In this document: positions 16,133 to 24,826 of the stretch, in pieces
Layout: each line of letters opens with the position of its first letter
Numbering within the stretch: the first letter of the stretch is position 1
Assembly (NCBI GenBank): GCA_964508765.1
Contig: CAZDVD010000007.1
Location: 1-64,000 of the forward strand
DNA length: 64,000 bases
Direction: 5' to 3'
DNA from: JABMPR01 sp964508765
GTDB taxonomy: Bacteria > Fidelibacterota > UBA8477 > JABMPR01
Position numbers and translations under genes: made by a program
The notes under the pieces: model-generated
The model's database searches: none
Told to the model about the DNA's origin: nothing
The model's input: only the letters and a program-made list of their open reading frames with translations

Positions 16133-16219
16133 ACAACGTATCAAGCGAATGCTACGAATTGATATTTTAGAATTAATTCCACAGGCGAATCTCGTCTTTT
16201 TCGTCCTGTTCGTTGCTAA
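16133..16219. repeat. imperfect palindromic repeat copy
   Basis: ACAACGTATCAAGCGAA (16133-16149) faces TTCGTCCTGTTCGTTGCTAA (16200-16219) in imperfect inverted orientation, with an internal GCTACGAATTG. It shares the arm pattern ACAACGnATCAAnCGAA with the palindrome at 4538. It lies between the terminator and the ArsR gene. Confidence 0.55.
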
Positions 16220-16289
16220 CTTTTTTCTATTTCTCTTTGATAACCATTAATCAATCTTACATTTCGCCAGATAACGAAATGGAGGAAAA

Positions 16290-16649
16290 ATGAGATCCAC
16301 CACAAATGTATACAAAGCTCTGTCTGACACCAATCGCTTGCGGATTCTTATGATGCTCAAAGAAAAATCTCTCTGTGTGTGTGAGATGGTAGATATTCTT
16401 GAGCTGGCAAACTCCACGGTATCAAAACACTTGTCCATCCTGCGAAATGCGAACTTGATTATGGATGAAAAAAATGGACGCTGGGTGAATTACCGTATCG
16501 CTCTGGCTGAAGAATCCAATGATATTGACTTTGTTCTTGCTCATCTAGAGCAACAATTAAATAACGAGGCTCTTGTTATGCGTGACCGGGAAAAACTCAG
16601 GAGTGTGGATCGATATGCCATTTGCGGCCCGACCGTCAAAACAAAATAA
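16290..16649 (+). CDS. ArsR/SmtB family metalloregulator
   Basis: A 119-residue winged-helix repressor. The helix alpha-3 metal site is the classic arsenical type, LCVCEMV (Cys29, Cys31), followed by the recognition helix NSTVSKHLSILRNANLI. A third cysteine (RYAICGP) lies near the C-terminus. In this family As(III)/Sb(III) binding to the cysteines releases operator DNA. A strong GGAGG site precedes the ATG. It heads a run of same-strand genes for a thioredoxin, CcdA, an ArsP-like permease and a mini-thioredoxin, so it likely represses that set. Confidence 0.93.
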   Translation: MRSTTNVYKALSDTNRLRILMMLKEKSLCVCEMVDILELANSTVSKHLSILRNANLIMDEKNGRWVNYRIALAEESNDIDFVLAHLEQQLNNEALVMRDREKLRSVDRYAICGPTVKTK

Positions 16650-16686
16650 ACCTGTTTTTGTATAGATGAGTTTGGGGGGAAATTGA

Positions 16687-17091
16687 ATGAGCAGGGCAAT
16701 ATTAATCACGGTGGTCTTGATCTTTCTTGGATTTCTAGCTGGTTGTTCAGTAGAGACAAGGGAAATCAAATCTTCAGAGCAATCGCTTGATCCTGTTGTC
16801 ACGTTCATAGAGTTGGGTTCTGTCAGATGTATACCCTGTAAGAATATGCAGCCTGTGATGGCGTCCATTGAAATGAAATATCGCGGGCAAGTCGAGGTTA
16901 TTTTTTATGATGTCTTGGAGGAAGATCAAAAACAATTTGCTTCCCAATATGGTATAAAGCTTATCCCCACCCAGGTCTTTCTCGATTCAACAGGGGCCGA
17001 GTTGATGCGACACGAGGGGTATTTGCCTGAAGCTGAGATTGATTCCTTTCTAGCCCGGCTTGGGTTGAGTCCTAATGGGGCAGCGGGATAA
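16687..17091 (+). CDS. thioredoxin-fold lipoprotein
   Basis: A 134-residue lipoprotein: hydrophobic N-terminus with lipobox LAGC (lipidated Cys20), then a thioredoxin domain with active site CIPC (Cys48, Cys51) in RCIPCKNMQPVM and a cis-proline loop LIPTQVF. It should act in the periplasm, anchored to a membrane, and receive electrons from the CcdA-type protein encoded immediately downstream. A possible SD-like purine run (GGGGGGAAATTG) precedes the ATG. Thioredoxin plus CcdA in an ArsR operon suggests delivery of reductant to a membrane or periplasmic metalloid-handling step. Confidence 0.9.
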   Translation: MSRAILITVVLIFLGFLAGCSVETREIKSSEQSLDPVVTFIELGSVRCIPCKNMQPVMASIEMKYRGQVEVIFYDVLEEDQKQFASQYGIKLIPTQVFLDSTGAELMRHEGYLPEAEIDSFLARLGLSPNGAAG

Positions 17092-17092
17092 G

Positions 17093-17698
17093 ATGATCAA
17101 TCTTTTTGACACGCTCACCCAGGCCATAGAAGGTCAATTCGAGCTAGCCATGGCAGCCTCTTTTGCTTGGGGTGTCTTGAGTATTCTGTTAAGCCCCTGC
17201 CATCTAACCAGTGTACCCTTAGTCATCGGTTATATTTCCAGACAGAATGAATCAACAGGAAAGTTTAGCGTTTTATTGGCGCTGACATTTGCCCTGGGTA
17301 TTCTTGCATCTATCTCACTGATTGGAATTATCACGGCCTCAATGGGACGACTCATGGGAGATGTTGGGATATGGGGGACGTGGTTGGCAGCCATCCTGTT
17401 TGTTGTCTTTGGTTTGTACCTTATGGATGTGATAAGTCTAGCATGGCTTGGGGGTAAAACTCCACAAATAGAGCGAGCTGGATTTATGGGTGCCTTGTTT
17501 CTGGGGCTCGTTTTTGGGATCAGCCTTGGACCCTGTACATTTGCCTTTCTTGCTCCAGTTTTAACTGTGGCAATACCCATGGCTCAAGAGTCAATTTTCA
17601 AAGCCTTGCTTTTGATCTTGTCTTTTGGATTTGGGCACAGTCTGGTATATGTCGTCGGTGGAGGGGTGGCTGGAATCATAGTTCGTTATATCACCTAG
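17093..17698 (+). CDS. ccdA: CcdA/DsbD-type thiol-disulfide transmembrane protein
   Basis: A 201-residue membrane protein with six predicted helices and the two conserved cysteines of the CcdA family, in LSPCHLTS (Cys36) and LGPCTFAFLAP. It shuttles electrons from cytoplasmic thioredoxin across the membrane. The ATG at 17093 follows the upstream stop by one base (TAAGATG), indicating translational coupling; a longer in-frame start at 17075 overlaps the thioredoxin gene. The protein is at the short end of the family. Its partner is almost certainly the upstream thioredoxin lipoprotein. Confidence 0.9.
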   Translation: MINLFDTLTQAIEGQFELAMAASFAWGVLSILLSPCHLTSVPLVIGYISRQNESTGKFSVLLALTFALGILASISLIGIITASMGRLMGDVGIWGTWLAAILFVVFGLYLMDVISLAWLGGKTPQIERAGFMGALFLGLVFGISLGPCTFAFLAPVLTVAIPMAQESIFKALLLILSFGFGHSLVYVVGGGVAGIIVRYIT

Positions 17699-17814
17699 TC
17701 AAAAAATAATAGAGGGCCCTTATACCTTAAAAGAGGTCTGGGCTTTCTGGTTTTCTTCGGTGGTCTGTATTTTGGATATATCGCATTCTAATAATTACAG
17801 TAGAGAGAAAAAAC

Positions 17815-18189
17815 ATGAATAAACCTTCACGCAAAGATTTGAAACGAGAATACAAGGAAAAAACTCGTATTCCAGGCATCTTTCAGATCAAGAATCACAA
17901 AAATGGAAAAGTACTCCTGGGTAGTAGTCTCAATATTGATGGCCCCTTGAATGCCCACGAGTTCATGCTTTATTCTGGATCTCATCGAAATCGTGATCTT
18001 CAGTCAGACTACAAAACATTTGGTGCTGAGGCATTTTCTTTTGATGTCCTCGCTGTTGTCGAATCAAGCAATAAATCAGGTTTTAATATTGAAGCTGAAT
18101 TGCAGACATTAGAGCAGCTATGGCTCGATGAACTTAAGCCCTTTGGCGAAAACGGCTATAATGTGAACGGAAAGATTCGGCAGGCGTAG
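17815..18189 (+). CDS. GIY-YIG nuclease family protein
   Basis: A 124-residue protein of a small GIY-YIG subfamily. The N-terminus KREYKEKTRIPGIFQIKNH holds the GIF variant of the first GIY strand, with LLGSSLNI in the place of the YIG strand; SGSHRNRDLQSDYKTFGAEA is the family's conserved helix with a catalytic-type arginine, and the C-terminal LEQLWLDELKPFGENGYN supplies the glutamate/asparagine end. It sits in the middle of the ArsR-led run, separated by 116 bases from ccdA but only 3 bases from the permease. Why a nuclease-fold protein is here is unclear. Confidence 0.85.
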   Translation: MNKPSRKDLKREYKEKTRIPGIFQIKNHKNGKVLLGSSLNIDGPLNAHEFMLYSGSHRNRDLQSDYKTFGAEAFSFDVLAVVESSNKSGFNIEAELQTLEQLWLDELKPFGENGYNVNGKIRQA

Positions 18190-18192
18190 AAA

Positions 18193-19224
18193 TTGAAAAC
18201 TGAAAATATGCTGAAGAAATATCCACTGTCAACATTTGTTTTTTTGCTGATTATCTGGATTGTGCTGTATTCCAACCTGGTCGCCTTTGCTGATTGGGTG
18301 GTTTCGATGTTACCTGTTCATTCTGATAGTCATCTTGGTGAAGCGCTTGCTTTTTTTATATATGACGCCCCTAAGGTTCTATTACTCCTTTCCGGGGTTG
18401 TCTTTTTTATGGGTATTATCAATACCTGGTTTACACCTGAGCGCACAAGAGCCCTTCTGGCCGGTCGTTCGCTTGGTCTGGCTAATATTCTGGCTGCCTC
18501 TCTGGGGGTTGTTACTCCTTTTTGTTCTTGCTCAGCTGTCCCGCTGTTTATAGGATTTGTTCAGGCCGGTGTACCTCTTGGGGTAACTTTTTCCTTTCTC
18601 ATTGCAGCCCCCATGGTGAACGAAATTGCCCTGACACTTCTTTTTGGTTTGTTTGGCTGGAAGATCGCCATGCTATATCTGGTCCTTGGTTTGATGGTTG
18701 CCATTTTTGGTGGTTTGGTTTTGGGTCGTCTACATCTTGAAAAATATCTTGAGCAATGGGTTCAGGACATACCCAAAAAGCAGATTTCTTTCCAGGTTGA
18801 AGCTACCTCTTTTTCTCAGCGGATAGATGCTGGATATCTTGCAGTGAAAGAAATTCTTGGGAATGTCTGGATTTACATATTATTGGGTATTAGCGTTGGT
18901 GCATTTATCCATGGTTACGTCCCAGCGAATTTTATGGCTTCCTTTATGGGTAAAGATGCCTGGTGGTCTGTACCTCTTGCTGTGATCTTTGGGATACCCA
19001 TGTACAGTAGCGCTGCAGGAATTATTCCTGTCGTTCAAGCGCTTCTGGCTAAAGGTGCCGCCCTTGGAACTTCCCTAGCATTTATGATGAGTGTTGTTGC
19101 TTTATCTCTTCCGGAGATGATCATTTTACGCAATGTCCTTTCCGTAAAACTAATTGGACTTTTTATCGGTATTGTTGCTACTGGTATTCTGTTTGTAGGC
19201 TTAATATTTAATATTGTTCTATAG
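18193..19224 (+). CDS. ArsP-like permease (DUF318 family)
   Basis: A 343-residue inner-membrane permease with two blocks of four or so helices. The hallmark TPFCSCSAVPLFIGF (Cys111, Cys113) matches the DUF318/ArsP family, some members of which export trivalent organoarsenicals such as methylarsenite; a second conserved GIPMYSSAAGIIPVVQAL segment is in the C-terminal half. The TTG at 18193 gives a short tail; an ATG at 18208 is an alternative, and neither has a good Shine-Dalgarno site. The following mini-thioredoxin gene is 12 bases downstream. Confidence 0.88.
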   Translation: MKTENMLKKYPLSTFVFLLIIWIVLYSNLVAFADWVVSMLPVHSDSHLGEALAFFIYDAPKVLLLLSGVVFFMGIINTWFTPERTRALLAGRSLGLANILAASLGVVTPFCSCSAVPLFIGFVQAGVPLGVTFSFLIAAPMVNEIALTLLFGLFGWKIAMLYLVLGLMVAIFGGLVLGRLHLEKYLEQWVQDIPKKQISFQVEATSFSQRIDAGYLAVKEILGNVWIYILLGISVGAFIHGYVPANFMASFMGKDAWWSVPLAVIFGIPMYSSAAGIIPVVQALLAKGAALGTSLAFMMSVVALSLPEMIILRNVLSVKLIGLFIGIVATGILFVGLIFNIVL

Positions 19225-19236
19225 GAAAATTATTTC

Positions 19237-19476
19237 ATGATAAACATCAAAGTTTTAGGTGGTGGTTGTAATAACTGTAAAGTGACTTACAAATTAATAG
19301 AGGATATAGCTCGTGAGCAGGGGAAGCGTGTTGAGCTTGAAAAAGTGGAAGGCTTTCAAAAGATCATGTCATATGATGTGATGTCCACTCCTTGTGTGGT
19401 TATTGATGAGGTTGTTGTCCATCGTGGCGGAGTTCCATCAAGATACCAGGTTGAAAACTGGTTTAAAGAGATGTAA
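19237..19476 (+). CDS. mini-thioredoxin (redox-active disulfide protein 2 type)
   Basis: A 79-residue thioredoxin-fold protein with a GGGCNNCK active site (Cys11, Cys14) and the cis-proline segment MSTPCVVIDEVVVHRGG, including an extra cysteine beside the proline. Such mini-thioredoxins are commonly encoded beside DUF318 permeases and ArsR regulators. It is cytoplasmic (no signal). Likely role: supply or take electrons for the permease or its metalloid substrate; the exact reaction is unknown. Confidence 0.9.
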   Translation: MINIKVLGGGCNNCKVTYKLIEDIAREQGKRVELEKVEGFQKIMSYDVMSTPCVVIDEVVVHRGGVPSRYQVENWFKEM

Positions 19477-19645
19477 TACTGACCAGATTTATTATGCTAT
19501 TTATGCTTAGGCATGTTATTTAACTGCATATGTCTGTTTTGATCTGAAAATAGCATTTTCATCTCTAATCATCTAGATTTTGTAATTATGATTCAGCTTT
19601 TGAATAATAGCTTAAATCGAGTGGGTCTGAATCGTTCTATTTGAA

Positions 19646-20107
19646 TTATTTGGACTTTGTATATTCAAATAGCTGATAGTTTGACTTTTCCATACCTAGT
19701 TTTGTATACACTTTTTGAGCATTAAGATTCTTTTCGTCAACATACAATCTTACACCTGCAAAATTAGAATCTTTTTCCACGAGAGTTTTAACATAATCAT
19801 ACATTAGTTTATATAAACCTTGTTGTCGATATTCTTTTTGAACAAAGACACTCTGGATCCACATGTACATCCCGTTGCGCCAGTCACTCCACTCATAGGT
19901 AATCATTAAACTAGCTCTTACGGTCTGGTCTAATTCGCAAATGATGTAGAAACCATGCTTTGGATCCTGGAAAACTGCCTTTACTCCTGAGTTTAAGATC
20001 GAACGGTCTAATATCTTTTCTTCTGTCTCCAAAGCCATTGCTTCATTGAATTCTACAATGGTTGATATATCCTCGATGGTAGCCCTACGGATTTTTGTTT
20101 CAGACAT
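19646..20107 (-). CDS. GNAT family N-acetyltransferase
   Basis: A 153-residue GNAT enzyme from the ATG at 20107, where the family sequence starts (SETKIRRATIEDISTIVEF). The acetyl-CoA loop is EYRQQGLYKLMYDYV after WIQSVFVQ, and the C-terminal block is VDEKNLNAQKVYTKLGMEK. Upstream in-frame codons lie within the PhoU-like gene, so the shorter start is preferred. It overlaps the end of that gene by 8 bases and is probably co-transcribed with the phosphate genes. Substrate unknown. Confidence 0.88.
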   Translation of the reverse strand: MSETKIRRATIEDISTIVEFNEAMALETEEKILDRSILNSGVKAVFQDPKHGFYIICELDQTVRASLMITYEWSDWRNGMYMWIQSVFVQKEYRQQGLYKLMYDYVKTLVEKDSNFAGVRLYVDEKNLNAQKVYTKLGMEKSNYQLFEYTKSK

Positions 20108-20780
20108 TTTTATTTTTTTTTGGCTTAAAACCGATGCGATCATAAGGATTTATCACACTTGAAATAATATTCCGAAGATGTGCATTTATTCGTTTTAGAT
20201 ATCGGTAATACAACACGAGAACAGCCACGCTTGGAGAATCTAGTTTCTCCTCATTTTTGACAATGAGATGTTCAATACTTTGATCGCAGGTCCGTCCGAT
20301 CTCTTTAGTCTCTGAATACATTTCAAGGGCTACGTCTTCGTCACCCGTTTCAATACATTCAGGTACTTCTTTGAACATTTTTTTTATGGCTGCTTCTATT
20401 CTATGAAGTTTATCTTTTACTTCTTTTCCTTGTAGCTCTTCAGGATGCATTTCTGTGAGATCAACTATATTCTTTATATAGTCTCCGATACGTTCAACGT
20501 CTACTATTACAGTTGATAAAACCAAACCTGCTGCTAAGCTATCGCTTCCCTGAACCGCAAGATGAGTTATAACTTTTCTTCGAATATCCCGCTCATATTT
20601 ATTAATGAGTTTATCTTTTTTGAAAATGAGCTTTTGTACTGTTTTACGATTGTCTCCCCACAATGCATCTGTAGCATCATTAAACATCTCGGCATCAATG
20701 TTGATCGCTTCGTATGTAAGGTCCCATGCCTCAGTTAGCAAGTTGTCACTTGTCCATAGATTTCTTATTTCTTTCCACAT
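20100..20780 (-). CDS. PhoU-like helical protein
   Basis: A 226-residue all-helical protein of the PhoU/DUF47 type, built of two three-helix bundles. Conserved acidic pattern is visible in the helix VIVDVERIGDYIKNIVDL, the usual E/DxxxD metal-binding helix of PhoU repeats, with a weaker second copy around YRYLKRINAHLRNIISS. It is encoded 20 bases downstream of a Na/Pi cotransporter; in this pairing PhoU-like proteins are thought to limit phosphate uptake. No PstSCAB or PhoBR genes lie in the window. Confidence 0.87.
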   Translation of the reverse strand: MWKEIRNLWTSDNLLTEAWDLTYEAINIDAEMFNDATDALWGDNRKTVQKLIFKKDKLINKYERDIRRKVITHLAVQGSDSLAAGLVLSTVIVDVERIGDYIKNIVDLTEMHPEELQGKEVKDKLHRIEAAIKKMFKEVPECIETGDEDVALEMYSETKEIGRTCDQSIEHLIVKNEEKLDSPSVAVLVLYYRYLKRINAHLRNIISSVINPYDRIGFKPKKNKNV

Positions 20781-20800
20781 AACAATACCCTTAGTTTTAT

Positions 20801-21898
20801 TTAACCAAATATTATAAATATGATTGGTACAATATATATCATTGAATAACCAAGTAAAAATGTAACTAAATTCTTTCTCGAAATTGCCACGTACTCACTG
20901 ACTTTCTCAGCCATCTTTATTGGAATAAACTTCAATGGATAGAATATTAAAATACCAAAGATGTTAAAAACAAGATGGGCGAATGCAGCAGTAACAGCTA
21001 CTGGATTTCCAGTTGCCAGGGCAGCAAGTAGAGCTGTTCCTGTAGTTCCAATATTTGCCCCCATTGTGTATGGAAATATCTTTCTCAAGCTAACTATACC
21101 TGCTCCTGCAAGCGGTACGATCAAAGAAGTTGTCACTGAACTGCTTTGAACCACAAAGGTCATACCCATACCCCATGTCATACCCATAAGGTCATTTTTA
21201 AAAAGATACTTATTGATTATAATTTCAATTTTATCGACCACCAGTGAACGTATTGTTTTAATTAAAAGACCCAGAGCTGCAAACATCCCAATGATAGAAA
21301 TAATCATTAGAACGATTTCATTGTATGGGACGTTAACTATTAGTGTGTCGATAAATTTTATTACTGGGTTCAAAATTGCCTTCAGGGGATTGAACATCTT
21401 CATACCCCCTACACCTTCGAATCTATCATTTAATAAAATGGCAACTTTTTGAATGATATGGAATTTTAATTCTATTGGAAATAGAACTATGACTGCGCAT
21501 ATGTTAAAGAAGTCATGGACGACTCCTGCAGCAAAGGCCCGTTTAAACTCCGCCTTCCTACCTACATGACCTAGAGACACTAAAGTATTTGTAACTGTAG
21601 TACCTATATTCGCACCCATGATAATTGGAATTGCATTCTCCAAATTCACAACACTACCAGCTACAAGACCTACAACTATGGAAGTTGTTGTAGATGAACT
21701 TTGAATAAGGGATGTTGCTACTATACCAATTATTAAACCAGTAAATGGATTTGAGGTAGTTTGAAGCATCGCCTCAGCAAATTCTTTACCGAATAGCTTA
21801 AAACTATGTCCCAGTAGCTTTATTGTAAGAAGGAACAGATATATAGTTATAATAACTGTTAATACTTTAATAATCTTTTGGCGTGTTTCCGGGTTCAC
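20801..21898 (-). CDS. Na/Pi cotransporter family protein
   Basis: A 365-residue membrane protein with two inverted Na/Pi-cotransporter repeats (PF02690). Each repeat carries the QSSS motif: ATSLIQSSSTTTSIVVGL in the first half and TFVVQSSSVTTSLIVPLAG in the second, each followed by the GANIGTT segment. It should import phosphate with sodium. Some larger relatives fuse a PhoU domain to the C-terminus; here the PhoU-like protein is encoded separately just downstream. Frame intact. Confidence 0.93.
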   Translation of the reverse strand: MNPETRQKIIKVLTVIITIYLFLLTIKLLGHSFKLFGKEFAEAMLQTTSNPFTGLIIGIVATSLIQSSSTTTSIVVGLVAGSVVNLENAIPIIMGANIGTTVTNTLVSLGHVGRKAEFKRAFAAGVVHDFFNICAVIVLFPIELKFHIIQKVAILLNDRFEGVGGMKMFNPLKAILNPVIKFIDTLIVNVPYNEIVLMIISIIGMFAALGLLIKTIRSLVVDKIEIIINKYLFKNDLMGMTWGMGMTFVVQSSSVTTSLIVPLAGAGIVSLRKIFPYTMGANIGTTGTALLAALATGNPVAVTAAFAHLVFNIFGILIFYPLKFIPIKMAEKVSEYVAISRKNLVTFLLGYSMIYIVPIIFIIFG

Positions 21899-22668
21899 AA
21901 TATCCCTCTAGAGGTATGAATCAGTAATGGATCATGTCAAAGACGATAATGACAAATTTTATTGTCAATAAGGTCAAGATAATTTCACTCAACATCAAAC
22001 CAATTAATTTTTCAATGTAACCACTTGAATTTCTAGTTTATTCCTGTTTTTTGATTTACAGGATTTCAAGTCATCTATATTGCGTGTTATGGCACAAAAA
22101 GCTTCAATATTTTATCTTTGAAATTCAATGATATGTCTTCCCCATGATACGGAGAAGACTTTATACGCCAAAACTATGTGCATATATTGGCACTATTATA
22201 GAAAAATACCTGAATTCATATATGACTAATTGGTCGCTTATATACTATAGTAATATTAATTTAATATAAATAGTAGTAGTAGTATAGTGTGCTAATATTG
22301 TTGACAACTATTGAGAAAAATATATATAAGGCCCATAAAAACAATATGATATACCATATAAACCAGAGCTGTATTTTTGTTGATAATCAGATATCCAAAG
22401 TTAAGAAGTGTTTAACTGATGGTAGATAAAGTATCCTTATAAACAATTCTAAGATGGCGCGTATAAAAAGGGCTTATGTGGATAACTGAAATGTTGATAT
22501 ATGGAATAACCCCATTTCTTTTTCATAAGTTATTAAAAAACAGGTTCCAATCATTATCGTATTCGAAGATGGAATGTTTATAACTAATACCAGGACTTTA
22601 AAAAAATGGGTTTTTGCCCACAAGAATGTAGATGACACATTCAGGAATGCAGAAAAAAGTAGAGATGA
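21899..22668. other. 770-bp AT-rich gap without a gene
   Basis: Very AT-rich and with many stops in all frames. It contains a short TAG-trinucleotide run near 22270 and runs of alternating A/T. It should contain the promoter of the phosphate operon near 21900-22000. I see no RNA gene or coding relic that can be named. Confidence 0.5.
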
Positions 22669-22692
22669 ATCTCTCCAATAAAAGGGAGAGAT
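22669..22692 (-). terminator. hairpin after the SurA-like gene
   Basis: Perfect 8-bp stem ATCTCTCC/GGAGAGAT with an 8-base loop, 30 bases past the minus-strand stop at 22722. A run of six T on the minus strand follows after about ten bases, so it is a plausible but not ideal intrinsic terminator for the isomerase operon. Confidence 0.5.
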
Positions 22693-22721
22693 AAGAATTA
22701 TTTTATTTTGTGATGAGTGAG

Positions 22722-23993
22722 CTATTTGATCTGAATATACATACGATCGCGCTGATCGTCGATCCAAGACTGATATCTGTCCCTCTTCTTGTATTCAAGG
22801 GACATATTTTCAACATCGGACCAGTTGTCATTTAAATTAACTTTCCCACCAGCAAGACGGCGATGTACCATAATCAGATGATATTGGTCACCACTAAAAA
22901 CTGGCATTGAGAGACTTTCAAGAGGGATATTAAGAAGAAGTTCGTGGATATCTTCTGGCAACAAGGATATATCAGTCATGCCCATTTGACCCTTGCGAGA
23001 TTTTACATATTCATCCGTTGCATAAATTTCAACCTGTTCGGCAAGGGATGTTTTCTCAGATAAAATATCATCTCTGATATTGCCAAGTTTCGCTGAAGTA
23101 TTCTGTCTATCCTGTTCATCAGCAACAGGCATGAGAAGAATGTGTGAGATATTTACCTGTTCACCCTGTTTGTCATCCAGACGCAACAAATGCAAACCAA
23201 ATTGAGTTTCAACTATATCACTCATCTCACCGACTTTCAAGGCGAAAGCCGCTTCCTCAAAGGGTTTAACAAAAACGCCTCTACCTACCAGACCGAGATT
23301 ACCTCCATTTGCTGCAGAACCAGGATCCTTAGAATATTGTGTTGCAGCATCTTCAAAAGTGATTTTGCCAGATTCCACATCTCTTTTGATGCGCAGGAGT
23401 TGGCTATGTAGTTGATCCATTTTATTGGCTCCCAACTCAACGGACATTGAGAGTATAGAAAAATCAACCTGGGGATTTTTTGCAGGAAAACTATCCTGCC
23501 ATGTCTGATAAAAATCTTCAACCTCTCGCCGGCTCACCTTGATGTTGCTGAAAAGTTCCATTTTGACTTGTTCAACCAGGAGATTGGTACGTATCTGATC
23601 TTCGTAGTAGGATTTAATTTTGTAATGATCCACACCAAAAGCCTCAGCTGCTTTTCTGAGACTTCCATACTGTAGTTCAATATTCTCTAGAGATTGCTCA
23701 AGCTGCATCTGGACGCTTCTATCTTCCACCTCAATGGTTTCCTGTCGGGCATATTCGAGAAGAACCTGCTGGTTGAGTAATTCGTCTAGAGCTCGTACGC
23801 GAAGCTGCTGTAGAACCTCTGGTGAAGAGTAGGAGGGAAGCTGGGCCTGCATGGCAAAAAGCTGGGTGACCTGGTCAACCTCAGAATAGAGAATAGCCTT
23901 TTCTCCAACAATTGCAGCGACACCATCAATCAGTTGCTGGGCGCTGGCACTTAAAGCGATAAAGGTGGAAAAAAGGAGTATATAAAAACGCAT
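22722..23993 (-). CDS. surA: SurA-like peptidyl-prolyl isomerase
   Basis: A 423-residue periplasmic chaperone/isomerase. A signal peptide covers residues 1-18 (ending ALSASAQ). Next is the SurA N-terminal helical domain (about 20-165; IDGVAAIVGEKAILYSEVD is typical), then a parvulin domain (about 172-270, with GGNLGLVGRGVFVKPFEEAAF and TQFGLHLLRLD) and a second, more degenerate parvulin-like region (about 275-385). It assists folding of outer-membrane barrels. It is the last of three adjacent isomerase genes, 10 bases after the previous one, so one operon. Confidence 0.92.
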   Translation of the reverse strand: MRFYILLFSTFIALSASAQQLIDGVAAIVGEKAILYSEVDQVTQLFAMQAQLPSYSSPEVLQQLRVRALDELLNQQVLLEYARQETIEVEDRSVQMQLEQSLENIELQYGSLRKAAEAFGVDHYKIKSYYEDQIRTNLLVEQVKMELFSNIKVSRREVEDFYQTWQDSFPAKNPQVDFSILSMSVELGANKMDQLHSQLLRIKRDVESGKITFEDAATQYSKDPGSAANGGNLGLVGRGVFVKPFEEAAFALKVGEMSDIVETQFGLHLLRLDDKQGEQVNISHILLMPVADEQDRQNTSAKLGNIRDDILSEKTSLAEQVEIYATDEYVKSRKGQMGMTDISLLPEDIHELLLNIPLESLSMPVFSGDQYHLIMVHRRLAGGKVNLNDNWSDVENMSLEYKKRDRYQSWIDDQRDRMYIQIK

Positions 23994-24003
23994 TGGTTAT
24001 AAC

Positions 24004-24816
24004 CTATCCTGGGGAACTATTATAGAGAACACTCTTGTTGAAAAGAATACTCCCAGACTGCCGAAGGCTGTCTACAAGCTGTGTTTCAATGTGGCGTTGG
24101 CGGTTGATTGAGAGTCGGGCAGCAATTTCTTCCCAGACTTCATCTAGACTCTTCAAGGACCCACGATCGTGCCAGGTTTTGACTTCCACAAGGTGATAGC
24201 CAAGGTCGGTTTTGATGGGACCAAAAATACCAGGACGCTTCTTTTTAAGCAGGTATTCTTTTACTTCAGGAAAGAGGTTTTCAACCTTGAACAAGCCCGT
24301 TTCCTTGGGGTGCATGGCAATCAGGGATTGCTTTTTCTCAAGATCTCCACTTTCAATGGCTTTTTCAAGCTCACGGGCATCATCTCTGGAAGGCAAGAGG
24401 ACATGAAAACCAAAAAACTCATTGCTTTGGCGTTTGAAAGACTCAAGATTTGTTTGGTAATAGGCTTCGATTTCGTTGCGGGCTACACCTCCCCGATCTT
24501 TCAGGGTGACATCAAGTTGTTTGTCTGCCAGCAATCTGCGACGATAGGTTTCCACCCTGTAGTTAAACATGGGGTCCCGGTGAATCAGGTTTTTCTCTGC
24601 CTCCTGAGCTAAAAGCGTTTCCCGAATCCAATTTTCTACCAATAGAGACTTCTGAAGACTGTCCAGGGACATAAACCCCGGAAACATCAAGACCAGCTCG
24701 TCCAATGAAAGACGTTCATGGTTGACCTTGGCAATGAGGTTATCATCCTGGTCATCAGAACAGGCAACTATGACTGCGAATAAGGAGATGACCAGAATGA
24801 TTGAAATTTTACGCAT
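24004..24816 (-). CDS. parvulin-type isomerase lipoprotein, degenerate
   Basis: A 270-residue lipoprotein (lipobox VIVACS, Cys19) with the SurA/PrsA-like helical N-terminal half and one parvulin-like domain (about residues 130-215). The fold ends with GIFGPIKTDLGYHLVEVKTWH, matching the parvulin C-terminal strand, but the usual catalytic-loop region with GGDLG is replaced by ETGLFKVENLFPE, so catalysis is doubtful and a chaperone role is more likely. It lies between two other isomerase genes (gaps of about 10 bases). Confidence 0.85.
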   Translation of the reverse strand: MRKISIILVISLFAVIVACSDDQDDNLIAKVNHERLSLDELVLMFPGFMSLDSLQKSLLVENWIRETLLAQEAEKNLIHRDPMFNYRVETYRRRLLADKQLDVTLKDRGGVARNEIEAYYQTNLESFKRQSNEFFGFHVLLPSRDDARELEKAIESGDLEKKQSLIAMHPKETGLFKVENLFPEVKEYLLKKKRPGIFGPIKTDLGYHLVEVKTWHDRGSLKSLDEVWEEIAARLSINRQRHIETQLVDSLRQSGSILFNKSVLYNSSPG

Positions 24817-24826
24817 TTATAAAGAA

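Noticed and set aside
22474..22767. 97-codon minus-strand frame overlapping the SurA-like gene end
   Set aside because: Overlaps the real gene in another frame and reads as random AT-rich translation.
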